Source of the DNA: RSA9 sp036381195
GTDB taxonomy: Bacteria > Gemmatimonadota > Gemmatimonadetes > Longimicrobiales > RSA9
Assembly: GCA_036381195.1 (NCBI GenBank)
Contig: DASVDH010000009.1
Location: 1-64,000 of the forward strand
DNA: 64,000 bases
Direction: 5' to 3'
The stretch's first letter is position 1, and every line of letters starts with the position of its first letter. The notes under the pieces are model-generated. The model saw nothing but the letters and a program-made list of their open reading frames with translations. It searched no databases and was not told the DNA's origin. A program made the position numbers and the translations under genes. Below are positions 28,180-35,960 of the stretch, piece after piece.

Positions 28180-28215
28180 GGGTAAACGTACAGCGGGCAA
28201 GGTACACCACTTACC
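28180..28215 (-). promoter_or_regulatory. Early promoter/operator element, short form (site 7)
   Basis: The minus strand starts GGTAAGTGGTGTACC and ends GTACGTTTACCC, 36 bases end to end and 16 bases before the TTG at 28164. TACCTT could be a -10 box. A -35 box is not obvious. It drives the unit from 28164 down to 25865. Confidence 0.65.
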
Positions 28216-28233
28216 GGACAGAGGACAGGACCG

Positions 28234-28941
28234 TCATAGCAAGGACGCCTGGCCGGCGCTCTCAGCGGGATCCCTCGGCCACTCCGGGAATAGGACAATC
28301 TCCGTCCAGTTCTCGCCCTTGAAGCGCTGCGGCTCTGCGCTCAGCGGATCCGCCCGGTACGGGCCGTCAACGACGAAGCGATCCCAGTCGTCCTCCTTCA
28401 GCCAGCCGCCGAGCTGGAGAGCGTCCCCGAGCGCCTTCTCGACCATCGCGCGGAAGTTGCCCTGGTCGCGCTTCGTCCGGTCCCCGAAGCAGATGGTGAT
28501 CTGAGCGTAGACGGACCCGAGGCCCTTCGGCAGGCCCGCCTCCTCCAGCGCCTCGATGATCCAGTTCTGCCAGCGCTCCTTGTCGCCCTGGTAGGCGTGC
28601 GGGTTCGCGGAGGAGCCGAACGCGTTGACCGACTTCGGCGCGCCGAGATGGCCGAGCCAGCCCTTGTTCTCCCCGCACCGGGCGCAGCCGCGCTTGCCGC
28701 CCTCCTTCGCCTTGAAGTGGCACTGCCGCGTCTTCCGGATCCGGACCTCGGACAGCGGCACGCGCTCCTCCGGCGGACACGGCTTCCACGCGACCGCCGC
28801 GACCTCCTTCGGCTGCGGCCGGCCGAACTTCTGACCCCGCGCAAGCGCCCGCTGAGCCGCCCCGCTCGGCACCACGTCATCACCCTCGATCCGGGCGACC
28901 TCCGTCGCCTCGTCCACGTCCAGCGGACGCCCCTCAGCCAT
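28234..28941 (-). CDS. RusA-like Holliday-junction resolvase
   Basis: The C-terminal half carries RusA marks: an acidic pair around DQGNF (159-163), the helix KALGDALQLGGWLKEDDWDR (169-188) with two further catalytic acids, and a strand ending in VVDGPYRAD. RusA dimers cut four-way junctions in phage recombination and replication. The N-terminal 125 residues are extra and include CHFKAKEGGKRGCARCGENK, a possible zinc site. At 235 aa it is about twice the size of E. coli RusA. It is the last gene of the replication/recombination unit. Confidence 0.8.
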   Translation of the reverse strand: MAEGRPLDVDEATEVARIEGDDVVPSGAAQRALARGQKFGRPQPKEVAAVAWKPCPPEERVPLSEVRIRKTRQCHFKAKEGGKRGCARCGENKGWLGHLGAPKSVNAFGSSANPHAYQGDKERWQNWIIEALEEAGLPKGLGSVYAQITICFGDRTKRDQGNFRAMVEKALGDALQLGGWLKEDDWDRFVVDGPYRADPLSAEPQRFKGENWTEIVLFPEWPRDPAESAGQASLL

Positions 28942-29512
28942 CGCCAGCCTCCAGCTCCCCCGCCGGTGGTGTCAGGCCGAGCGCCCGCAGGGGTTCCAGG
29001 CGACCCAGCTCATTCCTCCGCCCGCCAGCGAGCAGGTGCCGCTCCCGGCCCTCCTGCGCCTCGACGAACGCGTCCCACTCCATGCGCAGCTCCTTGCGGC
29101 GCAGCTCCCCGTACTCCGGGTCATCAAGCCGGAGCATGACCAGCCGCTCAAGCCGGGGGACGATGAAGCCCGCGATCAGCGCGTGCTCACGCTGGGCACG
29201 GGCCTCCCGACGCCCCCCCGCCGGGTACTTGCAAGCCGCCTTGAGAGCAGCGATCATGTCTTCAAACGTCGGGCGCTCCGGGTCCTCGTTCAAAACCCGG
29301 AGGATGTCCCCGGCGGACGGACGCCACTTCCCCTCGCTCTCAAGCGCGAGCCGGCGCAGCGCGACGAGGACCGCCGCCGGGGGAACGTCCCCGATGATGA
29401 TGCGGTAGCTCCGCATTGAGGACTCTGCGTCCCAGCGGTTCCGCTCCGTGTCCGGGAACGCGAGCATCAGCGTCTCCTCGACGATCGCCCACTCGTCGTC
29501 CTCGTGGCTCAC
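28934..29512 (-). CDS. Probable replicative helicase loader/accessory protein, 192 aa
   Basis: A GTG start at 29512 overlaps the initiator stop (GTGA). The first 90 residues (EETLMLAFPDTERNRW, VLVALRRLALESEGKWRPSA, GDILRVLNEDPE) resemble the N-terminal domain of phage helicase loaders/inhibitors (G39P-like), with the WRPS-GDIL turn. A helical basic C-terminal part follows. Position directly after the initiator supports this. I do not see a Walker A motif, so it would be a non-ATPase adaptor. Confidence 0.55.
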   Translation of the reverse strand: MSHEDDEWAIVEETLMLAFPDTERNRWDAESSMRSYRIIIGDVPPAAVLVALRRLALESEGKWRPSAGDILRVLNEDPERPTFEDMIAALKAACKYPAGGRREARAQREHALIAGFIVPRLERLVMLRLDDPEYGELRRKELRMEWDAFVEAQEGRERHLLAGGRRNELGRLEPLRALGLTPPAGELEAGDG

Positions 29513-30315
29513 GCGCCGCCACCCATGAGCCGCTGCCACGCCGCGTCGGCACGAGCCTTCAGGTTCTCGCGAGCCTGGTCCTCCGCCTTCTTCGGCGTCT
29601 TCTGCCCGGTGTTGTTCAGCGCCCGCTCGAACGCCTTCGGCCCGAAGATGTCGCCGACCTCCGGCACCGCGCCCTCGCACCAGCTCGGCGGGTTCGCGAG
29701 AACGTTGTCGACGACCCGCGTCACGTCGTCCACCTGGAGGTCCGGGCGGTCAAGGAGCCGCATCACGATCCGCTTGAGCGCCTCCGACGGCCGGCCGCGC
29801 GCCGTCAACGCGCCGAGCTTCCGGCCCGTCTTCTCGTTGTAGTAGTCGAGGACCGCCGCCGCCCGGTCACGAATCTCGTCCGGGACCCGCTGCCGGTCCA
29901 CCGTCATCGGGCGGCGAGACGCGGGAACTGGAACGAGCGCGCCCGCGCCCGCAGAGTGAGATTCGGACGGTTCTACGGATGGTTCTGTAGGAAGTGGGTT
30001 TCCGCCCCCCTGGCTATCCGTTTCCGCCCGGAACATATTTCCGGGCGTCCTCTCCGGGTCCATAACGATCTGCCAGACGACGATCCCCTTCGCCGTCCGC
30101 CCTTGCTTCCGAATCAGGCCCTTCTGTTCGAGCGCGCTCAGGCAGTTCCTCACCTGGCGCTCCGTCATCCGCGACTTCTCCGCCAGATACTCCTGCGACG
30201 GGTAGGCCCCGCCGCCGTCGTCATGAGCCTGATCTGCCAACGCGAGAAGCACGACCAGCTCCCCTGACTTGACGGGCGCGAACTTCCATACCCACGCTGA
30301 GACGACTACCGACAC
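29509..30315 (-). CDS. Replication initiation protein (wHTH plus Phg_2220_C-like domain)
   Basis: A GTG start at 30315 has GGAGG six bases upstream. The N-terminal 85 residues are a winged helix typical of phage replisome organisers: FAPVKSGELVVLLALADQAH, YPSQEYLAEKSRMTERQVRN, CLSALEQKGLIRK. Residues 150-230 (LDYYNEKTGRKLGALTARGR, then SWCEGAVPEVGDIFGPKAFE, RALNN) match the conserved phage C-terminal domain (Phg_2220_C type). Such proteins bind the phage origin and recruit helicase. The origin is often inside this gene, but I see no clear iterons. Confidence 0.75.
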   Translation of the reverse strand: MSVVVSAWVWKFAPVKSGELVVLLALADQAHDDGGGAYPSQEYLAEKSRMTERQVRNCLSALEQKGLIRKQGRTAKGIVVWQIVMDPERTPGNMFRAETDSQGGGNPLPTEPSVEPSESHSAGAGALVPVPASRRPMTVDRQRVPDEIRDRAAAVLDYYNEKTGRKLGALTARGRPSEALKRIVMRLLDRPDLQVDDVTRVVDNVLANPPSWCEGAVPEVGDIFGPKAFERALNNTGQKTPKKAEDQARENLKARADAAWQRLMGGGA

Positions 30316-30413
30316 CTGCTACCTCCGACCCTTGCCTTGCGAATCCGTCCGGACGCGGAGCTAGCTTGCCCTCCGCGTCGTTGCTGCTGCTGCTACTTCG
30401 GCGTCCTGCTCCG

Positions 30414-30460
30414 TAGCCCGTCCGGTCTGACTCTCGCCAGCTGACCGGGCGGGCTACGTC
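30414..30460 (-). terminator. Long hairpin, probable terminator
   Basis: CGTAGCCCGTCCGGTC pairs with GACCGGGCGGGCTACG, 16 pairs with one G-T, around a 15-base loop, four bases after the stop at 30465. No U tract follows; on the minus strand a CAG-rich stretch comes next (GTAGCAGCAGCAGCAACG). The 149-base gap 30316-30464 also contains the ribosome binding site of the initiator gene and nothing else I can name. Confidence 0.6.
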
Positions 30461-30464
30461 CGTT

Positions 30465-30980
30465 CTAGGCCGCGTTCTTCGCCGCCTCCTGCAGGAGGTG
30501 CTGACCGGCCTCCGAGAACGCCTGCTGGACGATCCTCGGCTTCAGCTCGACGTAGATCGTGACCTTCTCGACCGTCCCGTCGCCCTTCCGGATGTAGGCC
30601 GGCTTCACGGAGTCGACCACGCAGTCCGCGACGAGCACGTGACTGGTCTTGTACGGATCGATCAGCCCGCCGGAGACGTTCGGAATCGCCTTCCCGGAGA
30701 GCTTGTACGCGTACTCGACCGGAGTCCCACGCTTGATCAGGTCGGAGAACTTGAGCGCCTTGCCCTTCTCCTCGACGATGAAGGTGAACTGGCCGTCGTC
30801 CTCCTCCTCCTCCGTCTCCTCCGGCGTCGTCTCCGCCGCCGACTTGCCCGTCCGACCGGGCAGGGGCGTGACGTTGCTCGGCGTCTCCTTCTCCTTCGGC
30901 TCCCCGTCGGTCGCCTTGACCGACTCCGGATCCTCCGGCGGCTCCGGACCCGTCGGATCGGGATGCTCGACTTCGTCCAT
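30465..30980 (-). CDS. Acidic hypothetical protein, 171 aa
   Basis: The start at 30980 follows GGGAGGAACG. The first 75 residues are acidic and probably disordered (EVEHPDPTGPEPPEDPESVK, EETEEEEDDGQFTF). The C-terminal domain is globular (YAYKLSGKAIPNVSGGLIDP, HVLVADCVVDSVKPAYIRKG, VTIYVELKPRIVQQAF). Between it and the HNH gene 146 bases (30981-31126) hold no gene I can support. The family is not recognised. Confidence 0.6.
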   Translation of the reverse strand: MDEVEHPDPTGPEPPEDPESVKATDGEPKEKETPSNVTPLPGRTGKSAAETTPEETEEEEDDGQFTFIVEEKGKALKFSDLIKRGTPVEYAYKLSGKAIPNVSGGLIDPYKTSHVLVADCVVDSVKPAYIRKGDGTVEKVTIYVELKPRIVQQAFSEAGQHLLQEAAKNAA

Positions 30981-31126
30981 CACGGGACGTTCCTCCCTAC
31001 TCGTAGCTGCGGCTGGAACCCCCGCCGCCGGGGAAGTCTCTGACCGGCCGGCCACCCTAAGCCGCCTGCCTGGTCGGGTAGGTGCGCTCGATCCAGACAA
31101 CCGCGCTCTCTCCGGGAAACGAGCGG

Positions 31127-31834
31127 TCACGCCGTCTCCAGAAGCGCGTCAAGTCGGGGATCCTCGCCGGAGTACCGTCGCCTCAGATAGTCGTACGACT
31201 TCGGCCCGTAGAGCGCGGCGGCAAAGCGGTAGTTCTCATCGCGGAGCAACGCCAGCGGGACCGGATGGGCGCGGTCATGGTGCTTCCGGTGGCAGTCGGC
31301 GCAGAGCGTCAGCGCGTTGGCCGAGTCCGTCACGTCACCGCCCTCCTGACGAAGGTGCTGGACGTAGACGACATGGTGCTCCTGGAGGAGCGCGCCGGAT
31401 CCACAGCGGGCACAGCTCGTCATGCCGCTCTTGAACCGTGCCCCGCCCTTGACGCCGGTCCGCTTGCCGTACTTGTACATCGGGTTCCTCGGACCTTTCT
31501 TGCTCCCGTTTTGATGCTGGGAGCGCCCCTGCCGCTCGCGACTCTCCGGCGGGCTGACGCGTCCCGCGATGTCCGCGCACGCTGGCGAGCAGAACTTCCG
31601 CGACAAACGACTCGGCGGGACGTAGAACTCCACGCCGCAGCCCTCGCGCGCGCAGAGCTTCGTAGTGCCCTTCCGTCGCCCATCCGGGCCCGGACCCTTG
31701 GCCCTGGGCGTCGAATCGCTCAGAGGCCCGGATCCGCTCGCCTGGCGCTGCTTCTCGCGCGCCTTCTCACGGCTCCGCTCCTCCCACGCCCGGACCTTCG
31801 CCGGGTCCGCCCTAAGACGCTTCTTCCGCTTCAT
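31127..31834 (-). CDS. HNH endonuclease, NinG-like N-terminus
   Basis: The start (MKRKKRLRADPAKVRAWEER) is like NinG-type phage recombination proteins. A zinc motif follows (CAREGCGVEF, FCSPACADI). The C-terminal HNH is clear: CARCGSGALLQEHHVVYVQH, then ALTLCADCHRKHHDRAHP. It cuts DNA with one metal ion. It lies between the Cas4-like nuclease and replication genes, so a recombination role is more likely than homing. It overlaps the previous gene by 23 bases. Confidence 0.8.
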   Translation of the reverse strand: MKRKKRLRADPAKVRAWEERSREKAREKQRQASGSGPLSDSTPRAKGPGPDGRRKGTTKLCAREGCGVEFYVPPSRLSRKFCSPACADIAGRVSPPESRERQGRSQHQNGSKKGPRNPMYKYGKRTGVKGGARFKSGMTSCARCGSGALLQEHHVVYVQHLRQEGGDVTDSANALTLCADCHRKHHDRAHPVPLALLRDENYRFAAALYGPKSYDYLRRRYSGEDPRLDALLETA

Positions 31835-31994
31835 CGTTCAGGTCCGCGACCTTCTCGCCCTTCTCGATCCGTTCCTGGCAGCCGTCGCAGATCATCACGA
31901 GGCCCGCCGTCCGCTTGACGAGCGCCCACCCCTCCGGCGGAGGGGTCCGAGGCCCCTGCGCACCGCAGCCGTAGCACTCGACGAACTTGTCCAT
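31812..31994 (-). CDS. Small zinc-ribbon protein, 60 aa
   Basis: Two cysteine pairs, CYGCG (7-11) and CDGC (36-39), make a zinc ribbon. The end is acidic (EKVADLNDEAEEAS). It starts three bases after the Cas4-like gene. It may be an accessory to the recombination nuclease; this is by position only. Confidence 0.65.
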   Translation of the reverse strand: MDKFVECYGCGAQGPRTPPPEGWALVKRTAGLVMICDGCQERIEKGEKVADLNDEAEEAS

Positions 31995-31997
31995 GGC

Positions 31998-33251
31998 TCA
32001 CGCGGCGCGCCGGCGCGCCTTCGCCTCATCCCGCTCCCGGCGCGCGTCCTCCACCGACGCCTTCATCGCGCTCGCGAGGTTCTGCGGAACGACCTCCTTC
32101 GTGCTCGGCCGGTCCGTCCCGTGCGGCGTGTACTCCTCGATCCGGACGCCGCCCGTCGAGAGCGTCCGAGGCCCGTAGACCCGCCGCCCCTTCGAGTAGG
32201 CGACCTCAACCGGCCCGCGCTCCTCGACCCACGGGTCCAGGCGCTTCTTCGCCATCTTCGCGACGGACATGGCGACCTGGCGGGTCGCCGCGAGCCGGGA
32301 CGCCTCCTCCTCGTTGCTCGCGCTCCCCTTGTACAGGTCGTCGAGCGGGCAGCGCGCGGACGCCGTGCAGTACCCGCAGTGGTGGCCCGGCGACGGCTTC
32401 CAGTGCCCATGCTCCTCGAGCGTCTCGAGCCGGAGGTTCTTCGGGTTCCCCGACGCGACCGCCATGTCGAACGCCTCCATGAGCAGCGCCATGCGGTGCT
32501 TGACCTTCGGCAGCTCCGCCCGCGTGAGGCGCGCTGGCCGCGCCTTCGTCCGGCGTACGTAGAACTCGCGCAGCGTGACCGCGTTGACCGCCGGGAAGTT
32601 GTCCATGACGAGGATCGCGTACGCCTGCTGCTGGAAGTAGCCGTGATACGAGATGCCCGGCTCCTCCGCGTCCTCATCGCGCTTCGGCGGCAGCGTCCAG
32701 CCCGTCTTCCAGTCAACGACGACCGCCTCGTCCGGCGGGCGCGCGATGAGCAGGTCCAGCTGGCCGGAGAGGACCCGCTCGATGCGCTCCCCCGTCTCCG
32801 GAATGTTGTACGTCAGCGTCGTCTCGAGCCGGCGCTCCATGTGGAGGATGTTCCGGACCGAGAACGTGTTGTTCGCGGCGAAGATCCGCACGTCCTTCTC
32901 GAGCTGGCGCAGCTCCCGGAGCGGGACGCGCACGCGGTCCTCCGGCGGCACGTCCCGCTGCCGGATCTTGTCCTCGAGAATCTCGAGCGCCGCGCCGACC
33001 GGGATCTGCTCCGAGTCGTTGATCTTCATCTGCCGCAGGCACTCCGCCGCGACCCGATGGAAGATCGTCCCCCGCGCCTGCGGGTGCGTGCTCCAGCCGT
33101 TCTCGTACCGGAGGCTGAACAGCGCGCTCAGCTCGCAGTCGTCGAACGTGGCGAGGAGCGACTGGCGGAGCCGTGGGAACCGCTCCCGCGCCTCCGCCTC
33201 GCTGATCGGCCGGTCTGGGACGGTCCCCCGGAGGCCCTTCTCAGTCGCCAC
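31998..33251 (-). CDS. Cas4/RecB-like PD-(D/E)XK nuclease with probable 4Fe-4S cluster
   Basis: Catalytic residues are visible in order: His65 (GTIFHRVAAECL), Asp166 (SGQLDLLIA), DWK at 180-182 (AVVVDWKTG), and the QQQAY helix (208-212). Cys39 plus Cys292, Cys295 and Cys301 (HHCGYCTASARCPLDD) match the cluster ligands of AddB/Cas4 nucleases. At 417 aa it is the phage exonuclease partner of a RecT annealing protein: it resects ends to give ssDNA. The RecT gene lies one gene upstream. The C-terminal 100 residues are basic. Confidence 0.88.
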   Translation of the reverse strand: MATEKGLRGTVPDRPISEAEARERFPRLRQSLLATFDDCELSALFSLRYENGWSTHPQARGTIFHRVAAECLRQMKINDSEQIPVGAALEILEDKIRQRDVPPEDRVRVPLRELRQLEKDVRIFAANNTFSVRNILHMERRLETTLTYNIPETGERIERVLSGQLDLLIARPPDEAVVVDWKTGWTLPPKRDEDAEEPGISYHGYFQQQAYAILVMDNFPAVNAVTLREFYVRRTKARPARLTRAELPKVKHRMALLMEAFDMAVASGNPKNLRLETLEEHGHWKPSPGHHCGYCTASARCPLDDLYKGSASNEEEASRLAATRQVAMSVAKMAKKRLDPWVEERGPVEVAYSKGRRVYGPRTLSTGGVRIEEYTPHGTDRPSTKEVVPQNLASAMKASVEDARRERDEAKARRRAA

Positions 33252-33489
33252 CGAACTGCCTCGTGATCGAGGCCGTGTTCGCCACCTGCTCGGCGATCGC
33301 GTCCTTCGCGTTGTCGATGTGCTCGAGCATCTTGCTCGCGGCCTGGTGCTGCGCCCGGACGATGCACGCCTCCATGTCCTCCGGCGTCGGGCCGTCCGGA
33401 GCCGCCGGGACGACGACCTCCTTGTGGTGGTACGCCCACATGACGCCCCGGTCCTCGTCGTACATCTGCGCCGTGACCTCGAGGATCAT
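33241..33489 (-). CDS. Small hypothetical protein between recT and the nuclease, 82 aa
   Basis: The start at 33489 overlaps the RecT stop (ATGA), and its end overlaps the nuclease start by 11 bases. The product has a strand part (MILEVTAQMYDEDRGVMWAY) and a helical part (MEACIVRAQHQAASKMLEHI). Its exact position in the recombination module suggests an accessory factor. The family is not recognised. Confidence 0.6.
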   Translation of the reverse strand: MILEVTAQMYDEDRGVMWAYHHKEVVVPAAPDGPTPEDMEACIVRAQHQAASKMLEHIDNAKDAIAEQVANTASITRQFGGD

Positions 33490-34487
33490 GAGCCGACGAC
33501 CTCGGCCTCCGTGACCTCCTCCTCGGCGATCCGCGCGGCCTCCGCCTGCTCGGCCTGGATCCGCTCGCGCTCCTCCCGGATGTACCTCAGCTCGCGCATG
33601 ATGCCCTCCTCGTCCTGGTGGAGGAGCGTCATCTGCGCCCGCGCCGCACCGTACGCGTTCGGCTCGAGCGCGTTGAGCGCCATGATCGCCTCGCGCAGTT
33701 CGTCGCGCACGTCCTCCGGGCAGGCGACCTTGTCGAGCACGGCGTTGATCGCCTCGATGCCCGCCGCCGAGAGCGCGCCCCCCGCCTCCCCGGCGGCGAC
33801 CTGCTCGTTGAGGTCCATCTCGCCCTCGCCGAGGAGGCCGGAGAGCGGCGTGGCCTGGCGCAGCGCGTTCCGCTCCGCCGCCGTCAGGGCCATGACCGAC
33901 TCCTGCGTCCCCCATGGGCTGTAGGTCAGCTTCGGCCCCGGCTCCGGCTTGTACTCGTCCAGCGGCGCGAAGAAGAAGCCCTGCTGCGTGCCGTCCGCCG
34001 CGAGGACGAGGCACCACGCGCCGATCAGCTCACCGCGCTCATGCTTCGCGCCGGCCACCTCGTGGTTGATCGCGACGCGCATCTTCTCGAAGTCCCAGCG
34101 ATAGCCGAACGTATCGTTCTCCCGCACCACGTCGCTGAAGATGCGCAGGCCGTTCCGGCGCGCGACCTTCCGGAGGCCGTCGCGCCCGACCATGATCATG
34201 AGCTGGCCGCGCCTGGTCTTCGTGATCCAGATCTCGTTCGCGAAGAAGTCCAGCTCGTACCGCGCGGCCAACTCGAGGCCAACCGCGATGTCCTGGTCGG
34301 TCGGGACGATGAGGTTCTGGCTCCTCTCCGCCGCCTGGATGAGCTGGTCCTTGATGACCGCGAGCCGGTTCGCGTCCATCTGGTCGTAGATGAGCGGCTG
34401 CGCGAGCGCCAGCTCGCCAGCGGATAGGTCGCGCTGCTCGCGCTCCTCCGCCGTCTCGCCATCGCGGGCGGTGCTATCTGAGGCCAT
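33486..34487 (-). CDS. recT: RecT-family single-strand annealing protein
   Basis: The RecT/Bet core is visible: LAARYELDFFANEIWITKTR, QLMIMVGRDGLRKVARRNGL, FGYRWDFEKMRVAINHEVAG, and GELIGAWCLVLAADGTQQGF, followed by FAPLDEYKP. These proteins anneal complementary ssDNA with the exonuclease. The C-terminal 120 residues are helical and acidic and may bind SSB or the nuclease. At 333 aa the length is normal. A half copy of the early element lies 20 bases before the start. Confidence 0.9.
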   Translation of the reverse strand: MASDSTARDGETAEEREQRDLSAGELALAQPLIYDQMDANRLAVIKDQLIQAAERSQNLIVPTDQDIAVGLELAARYELDFFANEIWITKTRRGQLMIMVGRDGLRKVARRNGLRIFSDVVRENDTFGYRWDFEKMRVAINHEVAGAKHERGELIGAWCLVLAADGTQQGFFFAPLDEYKPEPGPKLTYSPWGTQESVMALTAAERNALRQATPLSGLLGEGEMDLNEQVAAGEAGGALSAAGIEAINAVLDKVACPEDVRDELREAIMALNALEPNAYGAARAQMTLLHQDEEGIMRELRYIREERERIQAEQAEAARIAEEEVTEAEVVGS

Positions 34488-34500
34488 TCCAGGTGCCCTC

Positions 34501-34878
34501 CTACTCGGGTGTGTAACGTCGAAGTATCTCGCGCGCCCACTCGACGGCTTCCTGAATGCTCAGGCCCGCCTTGTGGCTCCGCACGCGTAGCTCTAGGTTC
34601 TCAATCCGGTTATCGTGGCGGACGCCGTTCCGATGGTGAACCGTCTCGCCCGGCAGAAGGGGACGACCTAGATGCTCCTCCATCCGGATCCGGTGGACTG
34701 GCTTCCCTCGAAGACGCATGTAGCCGTCCCCGCAGAGATAGCCCTCGTCCGGCGGCTCCTGGCGCGGCCTGACGCCTCGTCGACGCGCTCGCTCCCTCCA
34801 CGCAGCGGTGTTCGCTGCACGACACTCATCGCAGCGGCAGCCCTTCCGATAGGAAGTCGTAGTCCCATGCTCCTCCAC
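34501..34878 (-). CDS. HNH endonuclease, homing type, 125 aa
   Basis: The C-terminal half matches the HNH_3 group: HRIRMEEHLGRPLLPGETVH, HRNGVRHDNRIENLELRV. The N-terminal half has GCRCDECRAANTAAWRERA, a small cysteine motif seen in actinophage HNH proteins. It is likely a free-standing homing endonuclease at the border of the late and early regions, just downstream of the UUCG terminator. Confidence 0.8.
   Translation of the reverse strand: MEEHGTTTSYRKGCRCDECRAANTAAWRERARRRGVRPRQEPPDEGYLCGDGYMRLRGKPVHRIRMEEHLGRPLLPGETVHHRNGVRHDNRIENLELRVRSHKAGLSIQEAVEWAREILRRYTPE
34507..34521 (-). promoter_or_regulatory. Half copy of the early element before recT
   Basis: The minus strand reads CGACGTTACACACCC, similar to the proximal half (CGACGTTACCC) with a two- to four-base insertion. 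It lies inside the last codons of the HNH gene and 20 bases before the RecT start. The distal half is missing. Confidence 0.35.
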
Positions 34879-34937
34879 TGACCGTGAAGCTACGGCGCAG
34901 TCCGGACAGATTCCTCTACCCGACCAAGAACAGCGAA

Positions 34938-34957
34938 GGGCGACCCGAAGGTCGCCC
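34938..34957 (-). terminator. UUCG-tetraloop terminator of the late operon
   Basis: On the minus strand GGGCGACC-TTCG-GGTCGCCC forms an eight-pair stem with a UUCG loop, followed by TTCGCTGTTCTT. It stands 111 bases after the endolysin stop and before the HNH gene, so it closes the structural/lysis transcription unit. Confidence 0.8.
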
Positions 34958-35003
34958 CGCGCCTGACGTTACCCGAGCCACGCCAAAGGAGGGCGTCTCG
35001 AGG

Positions 35004-35029
35004 AGTACGCGCGGTATATGGCGCGTACT
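35004..35029. repeat. Nine-base inverted repeat in the late/early intergenic gap
   Basis: AGTACGCGC and GCGCGTACT face each other around GGTATATG. The repeat lies in the 190-base gap 34879-35068, between the endolysin stop and the UUCG terminator. The loop holds an AT-rich TATAT in otherwise GC-rich DNA. The gap also contains ACGTTACCC (34967-34975, plus strand) and AGTCTACCCC (35038-35047, plus strand), parts of the early element. It could be an operator, a promoter for the plus strand, or an RNA hairpin. Confidence 0.5.
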
Positions 35030-35068
35030 GAACGGGAGTCTACCCCAAGGCGCTAGGCCAAACCCGCC

Positions 35069-35959
35069 TTAGATGTAGCGGCGAGCGTGGCTCACGTCGC
35101 CCCGGTAACGGACGCGCAGCAGGTGCGGGCCGCTTTCCGAGCCGTGGGAGAGGACCATCCCGTTGCCTGCGTACATCGCCACGTGCCCGTAGGGCCACGG
35201 ACCGCCGTAGAACACGAGGTCGGCGAGCTGGAGGCTGCCGAGGCTGACGACGTGCCCGTGACGCGTCTGCGTCCCCGTGTAGCCGTACCCCCAGCCCGCG
35301 CCGTTGACGATGTCCGGGAACCGCATGTTCCCGGACGCGCCGGTCAGCGCGTTCCAGAGCGCCCACGTCGTCAGCGACGAGCAGTCCGCGTAGCGCGGGA
35401 ACTCGTCGTTCGCCGAGCGGAGGTTCAGCCGGATGCCGTCCCAGCGCCGCGACCCCTGCGTGTAGTGGACCGCCCCCCGATGCGCGTACGCGAGCCGCAT
35501 GGCCCGGACCGCGCGCCGGCGCGCCTCGCTCCGTTGCGAGGCCGTCAGGCCGGAGACGCCGCCACCCGCCTGCTCGCGCTCCTTCTCCCGCTGCGCGCGC
35601 TCCTTCTCCAGCGCCTCGATCCGCTCCCGCGCCCGGACGAGCTGATCCTCCGTCCGCCGGCCGGGGTAGCGGATCATCCGCTGCACGCCGACCGTCAGGA
35701 CCGCGCGGCCCTTCGCGTCCCGCGTGGTGAGCGTGCTCTCGAGTGCGCCGAGCAGCCGGCCCGCCGTGAGCATCGCGTTGAACTCGTCGTAGGTCAGGAT
35801 CCCGTCCCGGCCCATCCGCGCGACCGAGACGCCGCGCGGCTCCAGCCGGTTGACCGTCGCGACCTCGACCCGGCGAACGTCCTCGCCACGCTGGACGTTC
35901 TCCTTCAGCCGGACGAAGTTCCGGTGCGGCTCCCCCTCCCGAACGTACGTGCGGCCCAT
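35069..35959 (-). CDS. Endolysin, NlpC/P60 peptidase
   Basis: The C-terminal 140 residues are an NlpC/P60 domain: YADCSSLTTWALWN with catalytic Cys193, LQLADLVFYGGPWPYGHVAM with His259, and VLSHGSESGP with His272. These enzymes cleave peptidoglycan stem peptides. The N-terminal 110 residues (YVREGEPHRNFVRLKENVQR, FNAMLTAGRLLGALESTLTT) form an unknown domain, then a charged linker (about 108-135). No signal peptide is seen, so release needs the holin candidate at 35961-36482. It is the last gene of the late operon. Confidence 0.88.
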   Translation of the reverse strand: MGRTYVREGEPHRNFVRLKENVQRGEDVRRVEVATVNRLEPRGVSVARMGRDGILTYDEFNAMLTAGRLLGALESTLTTRDAKGRAVLTVGVQRMIRYPGRRTEDQLVRARERIEALEKERAQREKEREQAGGGVSGLTASQRSEARRRAVRAMRLAYAHRGAVHYTQGSRRWDGIRLNLRSANDEFPRYADCSSLTTWALWNALTGASGNMRFPDIVNGAGWGYGYTGTQTRHGHVVSLGSLQLADLVFYGGPWPYGHVAMYAGNGMVLSHGSESGPHLLRVRYRGDVSHARRYI

Positions 35960-35960
35960 C

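Noticed and set aside
34884..35072. Plus-strand frame of 62 aa in the late/early gap
   Set aside because: It runs through the UUCG hairpin and the inverted repeat, has no ribosome binding site, and no other plus-strand gene exists in the window.
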